Shown: positions 16,656 through 25,607, counted from the first letter of the stretch. The stretch is DNA of 64,000 nucleotides from an uncultured Holophaga sp. (GCF_963677305.1 NZ_OY781925.1:124001-188000); one strand, 5' to 3'. Notes: generated from the letters alone by a model not told the origin. Made by a program: numbers and translations.

Positions 16656-17702
16656 ATGATCACCCAGTACGCTGTCGCCGAACCCGGCAAGGTCGTCCTC
16701 AAGACCAAGGAGCTGGCCAAGCCCGGCCCCGGCCAGGTCCTCCTGGAGGCCGAGTACAGCACCATCAGCATGGGCACCGAGAACGCCCTCATGGGCAACC
16801 ACATCGTGCCCCTGCCCCAGCCCATCGGCTACAGCATGGCCGCCAGGGTCATCGAGGTGGGTCCTGAGGTCGAGGGCCTCAAGGTCGGCGATCCTGTCGT
16901 CACCACCGGCCAGCATGCCCAGTACCTGCTGATGGACGCCAAGAACTGCACCCCCGCCCCCCAGGGCGTGGATATGCAGCAGGCCGCCTTCTTCAACCTG
17001 GCCCACACCGGCATGTATGCCATCCGCCGCACCAAGATCCAGTTGGGCGAGCCCGCCCTGGTCATGGGTCAGGGCCTGGTGGGAGCCATCACTGCCCAGC
17101 TTGCCCGCCTGGCCGGCGCCATGCCCCTCATCGTCACCGACCTGGATGACAAGCGCCTCGACAATGCCCGCAAGATGGGCGTGCAGTATGCCATCAACCC
17201 CAAGACCCAGCCCGGCGAGCTGGAAAAGGTCATCGCCGGCCTCGGCTGGGGCGGCATTCCCGTGATCTTCGAGGCCACCGGGGCCCGCAAGCCCCTGGAC
17301 CAGGCCTTCGAGCTGGTCTGCGAGCGGGGCCGGGTCATGATGATGAGCCAGGTCCACGGCGGCGATGCCCCCCAGTACGACACCAACCTGATGATGAAGG
17401 GCGCCACCCTCCTGGGCGGCTACATCAACTCCAAGCCCTTCGCCCTCAAGCGCGCCGACCTGACCATCAAGGGCGAGTGGCCCCCGGTCATGGGCGACAC
17501 CCTCACCCGCTATGTCAACTCTGACGTGTGGACCAGCGACGAGGACATCCGGGTCTACCTGAACCTCATCGCCTACGGCTCCCTGGACATCCGTCCCCTG
17601 ATCAGCCACCGCTTCGAGTTCGAGGAGATCTCCAAGGCCTACGACATGGTCTGGAACCTGGATCCCAACCTCCTCGGCGGTGTCATCCGCTGGAAGAAGT
17701 AG
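16656..17702 (+). CDS. MDR-superfamily (zinc-type alcohol dehydrogenase-like) oxidoreductase without the catalytic Cys
   Basis: A 348-residue cytoplasmic dehydrogenase of the medium-chain superfamily. The N-terminal catalytic domain has STISMGTE where zinc alcohol dehydrogenases carry the catalytic Cys, and no structural four-Cys lobe is present. The Rossmann motif appears as GQGLVGAITAQLA and the end of the next strand as VTDLDDKRL, with an acidic residue that suggests NAD(H). STIS.GTE-type members are usually annotated as zinc-binding dehydrogenases but need not bind zinc. The substrate is unknown. It has its own AAGGAG site after the terminator, so it may be transcribed separately. Confidence 0.85.
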   Translation: MITQYAVAEPGKVVLKTKELAKPGPGQVLLEAEYSTISMGTENALMGNHIVPLPQPIGYSMAARVIEVGPEVEGLKVGDPVVTTGQHAQYLLMDAKNCTPAPQGVDMQQAAFFNLAHTGMYAIRRTKIQLGEPALVMGQGLVGAITAQLARLAGAMPLIVTDLDDKRLDNARKMGVQYAINPKTQPGELEKVIAGLGWGGIPVIFEATGARKPLDQAFELVCERGRVMMMSQVHGGDAPQYDTNLMMKGATLLGGYINSKPFALKRADLTIKGEWPPVMGDTLTRYVNSDVWTSDEDIRVYLNLIAYGSLDIRPLISHRFEFEEISKAYDMVWNLDPNLLGGVIRWKK

Positions 17703-17709
17703 TCATGCC

Positions 17710-17743
17710 CCTTCCCTGCGGTCCCCAGGGACCCCAGGGAAGG
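17710..17743 (+). terminator. Hairpin after the MDR dehydrogenase gene
   Basis: CCTTCCCTG pairs exactly with 17735-17743, and GGTCC/GGACC pairs inside. It begins 7 bases after the stop codon. No T-run follows, so the terminator call is tentative. The rest of 17744-17949 shows nothing clear. Confidence 0.4.
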
Positions 17744-17949
17744 AAGGTCTCGCTGCGGAGGCAGACGGCTGGCCTAAGTGATCCACCTTCCCGTCCCTCC
17801 GCAACGAACCTGACTCAGCCGACGCCCTTTGACGCGGAGGCCCTCAACAAACCCCGGGTGCAGGACACTTCGGCCAGAGGGCCGCTCCTGCCGGCCGGAG
17901 GCATCCCTTACCCCGCCCTTTCACAGGGCCCCTGACCGGAGGCATGGTT

Positions 17950-18543
17950 ATGGCCGAGCGATGGACAACCGGACGCAAGGTGATGGACGACGTGGAGACG
18001 CAGGAGCCGGTGGGTCCGGTCTCCCGGTCCGTCTCCCAGTCCTATGGCAAGGATGTCATGCCCAGCTACGACATCTTCGAATCCTTCGAGTTCCATCTCA
18101 ACCGGGCGGCCATCGCCTCCTCGGCCGCCCTGACCCGCTGCCTGGCCCCCTTCGACCTCACCCCGGTGCAGTGGGCTCTGCTGGCCGGTTTGAAGCGGAA
18201 CGGGGACAGCACCCCCACCGATCTGGTCTCCTTCCTGGACCGGGACCTGCCTGCCACGGTCCGGCTGATCTGGAAGCTGGAGGACCGGGGCCTGCTCCGC
18301 CGCAAGAAGAACCCCGTTGACGCACGCTCCTACATCGTCAGCCTGACACCCTCCGGCCACACCCTGCTGCGCAAGCTCGCCCCCAGAGTCTCGCGGATCA
18401 GGGAAGCGGCCGGCGAGCAACTCCCCCAGGAGGAGCTGCGCCAGCTGCTCGAAGCAATCAAGGGACTCCGCAGCGCCTACGCCGGGGTCTTCGAAGAGGA
18501 GTACCCTACTGCCTCTCGAAGAGGATCATCCCAACATAACTGA
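17950..18543 (+). CDS. MarR-family transcriptional regulator
   Basis: A 197-residue protein with a winged HTH of MarR type at about residues 45-140: LTPVQWALLAGL, a recognition segment DLPATVRLIWKLEDRGLLRR and the wing KNPVDARSYIVSLTPSG. I chose the ATG at 17950 because GGAGG lies 7 bases upstream; the ATG at 17944 is too close to it. It lies downstream of the MDR gene on the same strand and may govern that run. Its 3' end overlaps the convergent DUF2284 gene by 38 bases. Confidence 0.9.
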   Translation: MAERWTTGRKVMDDVETQEPVGPVSRSVSQSYGKDVMPSYDIFESFEFHLNRAAIASSAALTRCLAPFDLTPVQWALLAGLKRNGDSTPTDLVSFLDRDLPATVRLIWKLEDRGLLRRKKNPVDARSYIVSLTPSGHTLLRKLAPRVSRIREAAGEQLPQEELRQLLEAIKGLRSAYAGVFEEEYPTASRRGSSQHN

Positions 18544-19069
18544 CGGTGTTCTTCCCGTTGTAATAGGGGATGTTGATGGCCTTCTCCAGGTTGATGACGT
18601 CGACGCCGTAAGCCTCGACCGAGGGGAAGGCCAACTCGGGAAAGCGGCAGGGGGTGCGGGGCTCGTCCAGATAGGTGCAGCGCTCACAGACCTCGCAGGC
18701 CCCGGCATTGAGGGGCAGAAGCCGTTTCATGTCCGGTCGGGCCCTGAACCAGGCCAGGATCTCCCGGAAGATGGGGTCATGCATCTTCTTGGCGGCGAAC
18801 ATGCCCTTCAGGTCGAAGGAGCTGGCCACCTGGTGCACAGTCTGGAAGAAGAGCCCCTGCTCGAAGCTGAGGGCCTGGGCCTTGAGGGTCTCGAAGTCCC
18901 CCACCCCCGGGGGGCACATCCAGTTGCTGCCGTATCTCCGGCAGGTGTCCTGCTCACAGGCCTTGCGGAACTCAGGCACGAAGCTGATCTGGGAGGTCAG
19001 GGCAATGGCGGCGTGGTCGGCCTTGCGGTCCAACGCAGCCTGGATGAGTTCCTGGGGGTCGAGGGCCAC
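18506..19069 (-). CDS. DUF2284 metal-binding protein
   Basis: About 187 residues. Two Cys groups typical of DUF2284 are present, CEQDTCRRYGSNWMCPP and CEVCERCTYLDEPRTPC, suggesting a bound Fe-S cluster or other metal. The frame is open to 19138, but the GTG at 19069 has GGAGG five bases upstream and is preferred. Family members occur mostly in anaerobes next to corrinoid or methyl-transfer genes; their role is unknown to me. It ends inside the convergent marR gene. Confidence 0.88.
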   Translation of the reverse strand: MALDPQELIQAALDRKADHAAIALTSQISFVPEFRKACEQDTCRRYGSNWMCPPGVGDFETLKAQALSFEQGLFFQTVHQVASSFDLKGMFAAKKMHDPIFREILAWFRARPDMKRLLPLNAGACEVCERCTYLDEPRTPCRFPELAFPSVEAYGVDVINLEKAINIPYYNGKNTVSYVGMILFERQ

Positions 19070-19140
19070 GATCGCCTCCTGATGGGCTGATATGTTCTGA
19101 AGCCTTCCTTCAGCATACGCCACCTTCGCCCAGGGCACAG

Positions 19141-20016
19141 CTACTTGGAGAGCAGGACGGCACTGTGGGCAAAGCAGTCCAGGAGCGCCCTCTCCTCGGC
19201 ATCCCGCCGGATGTTCTCGGGCCCTCCCAGGGTATGCGCCGTCTTGGCCACGTATTGGGTGAGGGTCATGACCGCCGTGAACTCCTCCTTGAGGATGGCC
19301 TCCTGTTCCGAGGCGGTCTCCGCCTTGAGGTAGCGTTCAGCAAGCCCTCGCAGAGGGGCCAGGGCGGCGTTCCACTCGGCCGGTCCCGAAGGCGGAGGCA
19401 GCTGGGGACCCCTGGCGATGAAGGGGACCGGAGGCGCAGGCCTGCGCTCCCGGACAAAGCGCCCTTGCTCCCCAGCGAGGGCCTCGATCTCAGCCACGAA
19501 GTCCTCCCGGGTGTATATCTTCCCCTGGATGTTCCCCGTCCGGTCGGCCCCCACCCGGATCTGATCGGGAAGCTTCTCATGGACCCCAAAGACCCAGTCC
19601 TTGTCGATCAGGAGCTCCTGGTGCAGGTGAAAGGGCCCCTGGAAGGGCACACCATCCAGCACGATGCCCGATTCCATGGGACGGAAGCCCTTGGCGGTCT
19701 GGCGATTGGTAGCGTAGATCACATTGAAGGTCACATAAGGACTCAGGGTGGGGTTGATGAGCCCCCCCTTGGTCTTGCTGAAGACCATGAAGGCCAAGGA
19801 CCCGGTGGCCGGAGCCTCCAGGGTGTGCCGCCCCGGCTTGAGGGCGAGGTCTTTCCCGCAGTGGGGGGCAAGCAGGATCGGCCTGCCATCCAAGGTCAGC
19901 GAAAGCGCCTGGTCCGTCGGGTTGTCCAGGGTGAAAGGGACGCCCCTGGAGCCACAGGCACCAAGGCCCAGGAGGACCAGGGGGAGAGCGAAGCGGGGAA
20001 GCAAGGGGTGGATCAT
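19141..20016 (-). CDS. Lipoprotein of unknown function behind cbiO
   Basis: A 291-residue protein with a lipoprotein signal: a hydrophobic stretch ending LVLLGLGACGS, with Cys at about residue 20 as the lipidation site. The first mature part resembles an immunoglobulin-like strand domain (FTLDNPTDQALSLTLDG); the C-terminal third is helical. I chose the ATG at 20016 because it starts the signal sequence directly; the longer frame runs into cbiO. It follows cbiO by 43 bases on the same strand, so it may be read with the cobalt-transport genes. I recognise no family. Confidence 0.7.
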   Translation of the reverse strand: MIHPLLPRFALPLVLLGLGACGSRGVPFTLDNPTDQALSLTLDGRPILLAPHCGKDLALKPGRHTLEAPATGSLAFMVFSKTKGGLINPTLSPYVTFNVIYATNRQTAKGFRPMESGIVLDGVPFQGPFHLHQELLIDKDWVFGVHEKLPDQIRVGADRTGNIQGKIYTREDFVAEIEALAGEQGRFVRERRPAPPVPFIARGPQLPPPSGPAEWNAALAPLRGLAERYLKAETASEQEAILKEEFTAVMTLTQYVAKTAHTLGGPENIRRDAEERALLDCFAHSAVLLSK

Positions 20017-20059
20017 ATTCCAATCATGGATCAGCCCCAAACCAAGCTCAAGGTCCCCA

Positions 20060-20902
20060 TCAGAGAAGTCCCCCGGCCTGGCGGATGGCCTCCAGCAGAC
20101 TCCCATGATCCCTGACCCCGCTTACCAGGGGCAGGCCTGCCAAGGCCAGGGCCCGCTGGAGTTCGATCACCCTGGGCAGGCTGAAGCCGAAGCGGGTGAG
20201 GGTGGGGAAGACTTCCGTGAAGGCGTCTGAGGCGCCAGAGGCCACCAGGCGCCCATGCTCCAAGACGGAGACCTGGTCCGCCCACCCATAGGCCAAGTCG
20301 ATGGAGTGGGTGGAGAGGATCACGGTCATGCCTCCGGACCGCAGATCATCCAGCAGACGGAAGAACTCGACCTGGGAGCGCTGGTCAAGCCCGGCGGTGG
20401 GCTCGTCCAGGATCAGGATGTCGGGTTCCATGGCCAGGAGCCCCGCGATGCCCGCCCGGCGCTTCTGCCCATAGCTGAGGGCATGGACAGGGCGGTCCGC
20501 CAGGGCCTCCAAATGGGTGTCCGCCAGGGCCTTCTCTACCCGACGCCTCACCGTCGCCACGTCCAGGCCCAGGTTGATGGGGCCGAAGGAGACATCCTCC
20601 CGCAGATCCGCCGAAATGAGCTGGGCATCCGGATCCTGGAAGAGGATCCCCACGCGGCTGCGGACCCGCTTCAGACCGGAGCGGCTGTAGCTCAGGGGCT
20701 CGCCGTCCAGAAGCACTTCTCCCGATGTGGGCCGCAGCACACCATTGAGGAGCATGAAGAGGGTGGACTTACCGGCCCCATTGGCACCCAGCACCACATG
20801 GCGGGAACCCGGTGCAAAGCTCAGGTCCAGCCCCTCCAGGGCAGCATGCCCCCCGGGATAGTGGAAGGAGAGGGCGCGGGTCTCAAGTCGGGCTCCCTTC
20901 AT
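20060..20902 (-). CDS. cbiO: Cobalt ECF transporter ATP-binding subunit
   Basis: A 280-residue ABC ATPase that energises cobalt uptake with CbiMNQ at the inner membrane. Walker A GANGAGKSTLF, signature LSYGQKRRAGIAG and Walker B PDILILDEPTAGLD are all present, with the switch His in ILSTHSID. The ATG at 20902 overlaps the cbiQ stop (ATGA). It is the last recognisable gene of the riboswitch-led operon. Confidence 0.95.
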   Translation of the reverse strand: MKGARLETRALSFHYPGGHAALEGLDLSFAPGSRHVVLGANGAGKSTLFMLLNGVLRPTSGEVLLDGEPLSYSRSGLKRVRSRVGILFQDPDAQLISADLREDVSFGPINLGLDVATVRRRVEKALADTHLEALADRPVHALSYGQKRRAGIAGLLAMEPDILILDEPTAGLDQRSQVEFFRLLDDLRSGGMTVILSTHSIDLAYGWADQVSVLEHGRLVASGASDAFTEVFPTLTRFGFSLPRVIELQRALALAGLPLVSGVRDHGSLLEAIRQAGGLL

Positions 20903-21639
20903 GGGCGGCCCCCGGGGAGCAGAATCGCGAGCCCCAGGAGGGCCACCCCCAGCACTCCCGCAGCAGTGGCCCTCCCGGGGGCGATGCGATAGGAGGGCGG
21001 CAAGACACAAAGGCTCTCCCCGTAGCCCCGGGAGAGCAGGGCCCGCCAGGCCAGTTCCGCCCGCAGCAGGGCCCGGCTGAAGAGCTGGCTCACCAAGTGC
21101 CCCAGGGAGCGGAGGGAGAGCCGGAAGCTGCTGTAGCCGAGCCGGGAGGCCTGGGCCCGGTACATCTGCCCCGAGGTGTCCAGGAGGATGAAGAGGGCCC
21201 GGTAGCTGATGGTGAGCATCTCGAGAACGAGGGGGGGAGTCCGCAGGAGCCTCAGCAGCTGGATCAGGTCCGTCAGGGGCGTGGTGGCCGCCAGGAGGAG
21301 CATGGCCGAGGTGCAGCCCAGGGAGCGGGCCGTGACCCGGAGCGCCGTCCGGAGCCCATCAGGGTCCAGGGTGAGCCGCCCCCCCCGGAACTCCAAAGCC
21401 AGGCTGAATCCCCCCAGCACCAGGAAGCCCAGGGGGAGCGCACAGATCCTCGCCCAGCTCCGCAGGGGGATCCTGGCCAGGGCCAGGGCCCAGAAGCTGC
21501 AGAGGGCCACCCCCAGGAGGGGCACCCAGGGACACCGGGCCAGGAGTGAGGCGAGCATGCAGAGCGCCGCCAGTCCGGCCTTCTCCGCTGGGTGGGCTCC
21601 CCTCAGTCGGTTGGCGTAGGCCAGATCGTCCAGGATCAT
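20899..21639 (-). CDS. cbiQ: Cobalt ECF transporter transmembrane (T) subunit
   Basis: A 246-residue inner-membrane protein with several hydrophobic segments between residues 25 and 110 and one at the C-terminus. The cytoplasmic coupling region carries the two Ala-Arg-Gly-type motifs of T subunits in altered form (AQASRLGYSSF and AWRALLSRGYGES). The start overlaps the cbiN stop (ATGA), and the end overlaps cbiO. It couples ATP hydrolysis by CbiO to the CbiMN substrate-binding unit. Confidence 0.93.
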   Translation of the reverse strand: MILDDLAYANRLRGAHPAEKAGLAALCMLASLLARCPWVPLLGVALCSFWALALARIPLRSWARICALPLGFLVLGGFSLALEFRGGRLTLDPDGLRTALRVTARSLGCTSAMLLLAATTPLTDLIQLLRLLRTPPLVLEMLTISYRALFILLDTSGQMYRAQASRLGYSSFRLSLRSLGHLVSQLFSRALLRAELAWRALLSRGYGESLCVLPPSYRIAPGRATAAGVLGVALLGLAILLPGGRP

Positions 21640-21935
21640 GCCTGCTTCCGCTCTGCTGCGGCCAGAGCACGCCGATAGCCGAAGTAGTAACCGAGGAATC
21701 CGGCGCCGATGGCTGCCTGCAGGGCGAAGAGGAAGTTCTCCACCTCTCCGCTGGGGGGTTCCATCAGGGGATGAGCCCAGGGCTGGTATCCCGGAGCCAC
21801 CTCGGCGATGGCCTCCTGGGCCTGATCGTCCGCACCCCGGAAGCTCTCGCCGTGGGACTTCACCATCCGGAGGGGCGCCGCGACCAGCAGCACCACGACG
21901 GCCAGCATCAGGGCATTCCAGTGCCAGGTCTTCAT
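21636..21935 (-). CDS. cbiN: Cobalt ECF transporter accessory subunit
   Basis: A 99-residue protein with two membrane helices (about residues 7-23 and 67-88) and a periplasmic loop containing [12 protein letters not shown] and the conserved [18 protein letters not shown]. This is the full CbiN layout. CbiN helps CbiM load Co2+. The stop overlaps the cbiQ start and the start overlaps the cbiM stop, both as ATGA. Confidence 0.95.
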   Translation of the reverse strand: MKTWHWNALMLAVVVLLVAAPLRMVKSHGESFRGADDQAQEAIAEVAPGYQPWAHPLMEPPSGEVENFLFALQAAIGAGFLGYYFGYRRALAAAERKQA

Positions 21936-22609
21936 GAGAGCCTCCGGGTCCTGCCCAGGAGCCCCATGTCCTGGAAGGTGTGGGCATGGTACTTGGCCAG
22001 CAGGTTGAAGACGATCACCGTAAGGAAACCCTCACTGATGGCCAGGGGAATCTGGGTGAAGGCGAAGATCCCGCCGAACTTCAGAAAGGAAGTCAGCACG
22101 CCGCCATGGGCGGCCGGAAAGGCCAGGGCCAGCTGGAGGGAGGTGGTGAGGTAGGTGGCCAGGTCGCCCAGGCAGGCAGCCAGGAAGACCGCGAGCCAGA
22201 TGGGGAGCCCGATCCGCTGCACCCCCTTGAAGAGACCATAGGAGACGAAGGGCCCCACGATGCCCATGGAGAAGACATTGGCCCCCAGGGTGGTGAGCCC
22301 CCCATGGGCCAGGAGGAGGGCCTGGAAGAGGAGGACGATGATCCCGATGGGGGCCATCACCAGGGGACCGAAGAGCACCGCCCCCAGGCCGGAGCCGGTG
22401 GGGTGGGAGCAGCTCCCCGTCACGGAAGGCATCTTGAGGGCCGAGAGGACGAAGGTGAAGGCGGCCGAAACGCCCAGCACCATCTTCAGCTCCGGGCGTT
22501 CCTCGGCCCGCTTCCGGATGGCCCGGAAACCCAGGACCACAAAGGGCGCCGAGGCGATTCCCCAGCCCACGGCGTGGGCGACAGGCAGGTACCCCTCCAT
22601 GATGTGCAT
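21932..22609 (-). CDS. cbiM: Cobalt ECF transporter substrate-binding subunit
   Basis: A 225-residue membrane protein. The N-terminal MHIMEGYLP supplies the metal-binding Met1-His2 of CbiM, and the conserved [17 protein letters not shown] with its His follows. About seven hydrophobic segments are visible. The ATG at 22609 is fixed by this motif and by AGGAG six bases upstream; an earlier start would bury the His2 ligand. It begins 2 bases after the cbiJ stop. Confidence 0.96.
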   Translation of the reverse strand: MHIMEGYLPVAHAVGWGIASAPFVVLGFRAIRKRAEERPELKMVLGVSAAFTFVLSALKMPSVTGSCSHPTGSGLGAVLFGPLVMAPIGIIVLLFQALLLAHGGLTTLGANVFSMGIVGPFVSYGLFKGVQRIGLPIWLAVFLAACLGDLATYLTTSLQLALAFPAAHGGVLTSFLKFGGIFAFTQIPLAISEGFLTVIVFNLLAKYHAHTFQDMGLLGRTRRLS

Positions 22610-22611
22610 GA

Positions 22612-23364
22612 CTAGCTCCTTCCCACGCAATCGAGGCGTTGCAACAAGGTCCCGAGATCCAGGGACTCTCCCGATTCAGGGGGGCGGCGCACCAGGACCA
22701 GCTCGGCAGCCGCCTGACGGGAGGCCTCCAGCTTGAGGCCCACCCCGCCGGCCTCACCACTGTCCTTGCTCACCAGCACCCCGGCGCCGGTCTGGTGGAG
22801 GTGGGCGAGGTGGGTCGTCAGATCGAAGGGACCCCGCAGGGCAAGAATCCGAGAAGGGTGCAGACCAGCCGCCTCACAGCTCCGGAGGCTCTCCGGGTGA
22901 TCCAGCACCCGGGCGAAGAGTTGGACCTCAGCAGCCTCGGCCGCCTGGACGTAGGGGGTCAGATGGCGGCTTCCGGTGGTGAGAAGGATGGTCTTGCCGA
23001 AGGAACAGGCCAGACGGGCGGCGCTTTCATGATCAGCCGCCCAATGGACCCATGGAGCGTCCACCGGGGTGGCCGCCCGTCCATAGCGCAGCAAGGGGAG
23101 CCCGGTGAGATCGGCCGCCTCCCGGACGCTGGCGTGAAGTTCCACGGCGAAGGGGTGACCCGCGTCCACCAGGACCCGGATCCCCTCCTGCCGGCAGAGC
23201 CCCACCAGGCCCTCAGCATCCAGGCGACCCCAGCGCCGGCGCACCCCCTCAGGCAGTTCCAGGGGAGCGTCCGTGGCGGTGGAGACCAGCACCTCCCTCC
23301 CGCGCTGCCGCAGGACCCGAGCCAGGGGCCCGGTCTCGGAGGTGCCGCCCAGAAGGAGGATCAC
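22612..23364 (-). CDS. cbiJ: Cobalt-precorrin-6A reductase
   Basis: A 250-residue protein with the CbiJ/CobK beginning [15 protein letters not shown], the [12 protein letters not shown] motif and TTGSRHL in the second half. It reduces the corrin ring precursor with a pyridine nucleotide before the C15 methylation/decarboxylation. The start overlaps the cbiH stop (ATGA). Length is normal. Confidence 0.92.
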   Translation of the reverse strand: MILLLGGTSETGPLARVLRQRGREVLVSTATDAPLELPEGVRRRWGRLDAEGLVGLCRQEGIRVLVDAGHPFAVELHASVREAADLTGLPLLRYGRAATPVDAPWVHWAADHESAARLACSFGKTILLTTGSRHLTPYVQAAEAAEVQLFARVLDHPESLRSCEAAGLHPSRILALRGPFDLTTHLAHLHQTGAGVLVSKDSGEAGGVGLKLEASRQAAAELVLVRRPPESGESLDLGTLLQRLDCVGRS

Positions 23365-24095
23365 AGCTGGTACCCCCGGGGGGTGAGGAACCAGCCCGAG
23401 CTGACACGGCTGCCCTTGTTGCCGATGATGACCAGGCTCCGCATGCCCACGTCCTCACGGAGCAGGCGGTCCAGGGTGGAGAGGACGATCCGCTCTGCCG
23501 GAGAGCCCACGGCGGTGGCAATGCCCACGGGGGTGGATCCGGGGCGGTGCCCCAGCATGATCTCCACCGTCTCCTCCAGCTGCTTCACCCGGCGCTGGCT
23601 GCGGGGGTTGTAGAGGGCCACCACCATGTCCGCCTCGGCCACGGCGGCGATACGGCGGCGGATGGTGTCCCAATCCACCATCAGGTCCGACAGCGAGATG
23701 CAGGCCCAGTCGAGCATCAGAGGGGCCCCCATGCGGGCGGCGGAAGACTGGGCGGCGCTCACGCCGGGGATGATCTCGATGGGCACCTGAAAGCCCTCGG
23801 CCTGGGCCATCTCGAGGGCCAGTCCCGCCATGCCGTATATCCCGGCATCCCCACTGGAGACCAGGGCCACCTTCGCGCCCCCCTGGGCCGCCTGGAGAGC
23901 CGCACGGCAGCGCTCCACTTCGGCCATCATCCCCGAGGCGATCTGCTCCTTGCCCTCCAGGAGATCCTTCACGTGGTCCAGGTAGAGGTCGTAGCCCGCC
24001 ACCACGCTGGCCTCCAGGATGGCGTGCTCGGCCCGGCGGGTGCGGTCCAGGATGCTTCCGGGGCCGATGCCCACGACACTCAGTTTTCCGGTCAT
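23361..24095 (-). CDS. cbiH: Cobalt-precorrin-3B C17-methyltransferase
   Basis: A 244-residue SAM-dependent methyltransferase that contracts the tetrapyrrole ring. It has the N-terminal GIGPGS motif, SSGDAGIYGMAGL and PGVSAAQSSAARMGAPL, all typical of CbiH/CobJ, and VALYNPRSQRR in the C-terminal domain. It overlaps cbiG (ATGA) upstream and cbiJ downstream. Confidence 0.94.
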   Translation of the reverse strand: MTGKLSVVGIGPGSILDRTRRAEHAILEASVVAGYDLYLDHVKDLLEGKEQIASGMMAEVERCRAALQAAQGGAKVALVSSGDAGIYGMAGLALEMAQAEGFQVPIEIIPGVSAAQSSAARMGAPLMLDWACISLSDLMVDWDTIRRRIAAVAEADMVVALYNPRSQRRVKQLEETVEIMLGHRPGSTPVGIATAVGSPAERIVLSTLDRLLREDVGMRSLVIIGNKGSRVSSGWFLTPRGYQL

Positions 24096-24871
24096 GCGGG
24101 TTCCTCCTCCCGGGCCACGGCCACGGTGACGCCACCGATCACGGTTCGGGGCAGGATCAGTCGGGTGCGGCTCCCTGCCAGGAGGGCCGCGGGCTCGGCC
24201 ACAGCAGGCAGGTCCAGGTGTCTGCGGGCGGCCCCGGTCTCATTCAGGTCCAGGGGGGCCTTGCGGATCTCCTCCGCCGGGATGAAGCGCAGGGGGATGG
24301 CTAGGCGCTGCCCCAGCTCCAGGAGCCCTGCCTCGTCGGCCTTGAGGTCCACACTGGCCAGATAGCGCACCTCCTCAGGCACGCCCCCGCAGAGGGCCAG
24401 CCCCTCCCGGAAGGCGGCTTCGAGCGAGGCCACCGGGGTCCCCCGGCGGCAGCCCATCCCCACGATGAGCCGCTTCACCGTCTCCGAGGTGGTGGTGATG
24501 ACGGGCTCGGCCCCCAGGGCATGGCTGACCGCCAGGGCCAGGTCATTGGCGCCGCCCTCGTGGCCGCTCAGAAGACTCACCGCCCAGCGGCCCATGACAT
24601 CGGTGACCACTACGGCGGGGTCCTTGAGCTTGTGCTGCACCGACGATGCGATGGCCCGCACCACCACCCCCGAGGGCATGACGTAGACCAGGCGCCGGTA
24701 CCTGGGAAAGAGCTCCGAACTCAGGACCACCACCCGCTCGAAGGGGATCGCGCCCTCGCAGGGCACATCCCGGTGGACATAGAGGTCCGCGGGTCCCAGC
24801 CGCTCCACCAGGAGGCGGCAGAGTTTGAGCCCCTCCCGAGAGAGCGTGATGAGCGCCAGGTCAGTCGGCAT
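24092..24871 (-). CDS. cbiG: Short cobalt-precorrin-5A hydrolase lacking the middle domain
   Basis: About 259 residues; CbiG is usually well over 300. The N-terminal domain is intact (VYVMPSGVVVRAI, LLSGHEGGANDLA) and so is the C-terminal domain (GMGCRRGTP, ASVDLKADEAGL, SRTRLILPR). The linking middle domain is reduced to roughly a dozen residues after EPVITTTSE. The protein opens the ring-A acetaldehyde bridge. I chose the ATG at 24871, which overlaps cbiF by 11 bases; the ATG at 24883 is an equal alternative. The frame is open, so this looks like a natural short form. Confidence 0.9.
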   Translation of the reverse strand: MPTDLALITLSREGLKLCRLLVERLGPADLYVHRDVPCEGAIPFERVVVLSSELFPRYRRLVYVMPSGVVVRAIASSVQHKLKDPAVVVTDVMGRWAVSLLSGHEGGANDLALAVSHALGAEPVITTTSETVKRLIVGMGCRRGTPVASLEAAFREGLALCGGVPEEVRYLASVDLKADEAGLLELGQRLAIPLRFIPAEEIRKAPLDLNETGAARRHLDLPAVAEPAALLAGSRTRLILPRTVIGGVTVAVAREEEPA

Positions 24872-25607
24872 TCCGGAATCCATGGGCGAAGGTGGCGTCG
24901 TAGAGCTTCGACTTGGCGTGCCCCCGGGCCAGGGCGGGCCCCACCAGGATGAGGGCCGTCATGTTCACGCCCTCGGTCAGCTCTCCGATGGTGGCCAGGG
25001 TCCCCTTGTAGACCTTCTCGTCGGGCCATGAGGCTTTGTGGACCACCGCCGCGGGGCAGTCGGCCCCGTAGAAGGGGATGAGCTCGGCGGCCACCTCAGC
25101 GATCTTGTGGGCGGAGAGGTAAAGACAGAGGGAGGCCCGGAGGGCCGCCAGCTGAGGCAGATCCTGCCACTCGGGCATGGGGGTGCGGCCCTTGGTGCGG
25201 CTCAGTACGATGGTCTGGCTCAGCTCGGGCACCGTCAATTCAGCACAGAGGGCGGCGGCGCTGGCCTGGAAGGCGCTGACGCCGGGCACCACGGAATACT
25301 CGATGCCCAAGGCATCCAGCTCGTCCATCTGCTCCCGGATGGCCCCGTAGATGCTGGGGTCGCCACTGTGCAGGCGGATCACATCGATGCCCCGCTTCCG
25401 GGCATCGGCGCAGACGGCCGTGGTCTGCTCCAGATTCATGGCCGCACTGTCGTGGCGCTCGCAGTCCGCCGGGAGATGCTCCAGCACCTGGGGATTCACC
25501 AGGCTCCCCGCATAGACGCATACCTTGGCTCCCTGCAGGAGCCGCTGAGCCTTCACCGTCATGAGTTCGGGGTCCCCGGGACCCGCGCCGACGAACCACA
25601 CCTTCAT
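24861..25607 (-). CDS. cbiF: Cobalt-precorrin-4 C11-methyltransferase
   Basis: A 248-residue SAM methyltransferase. It has the MKVWFVGAGPGDPELMTVK beginning, the LHSGDPSIYGAI and PGVSAFQASAAAL motifs, and VVHKASWPDEKV near the end, which is the CbiF/CobM pattern. It methylates C11 of the ring-contracted intermediate before CbiG acts. The start overlaps the cbiE stop (ATGA). Confidence 0.95.
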   Translation of the reverse strand: MKVWFVGAGPGDPELMTVKAQRLLQGAKVCVYAGSLVNPQVLEHLPADCERHDSAAMNLEQTTAVCADARKRGIDVIRLHSGDPSIYGAIREQMDELDALGIEYSVVPGVSAFQASAAALCAELTVPELSQTIVLSRTKGRTPMPEWQDLPQLAALRASLCLYLSAHKIAEVAAELIPFYGADCPAAVVHKASWPDEKVYKGTLATIGELTEGVNMTALILVGPALARGHAKSKLYDATFAHGFRNAD

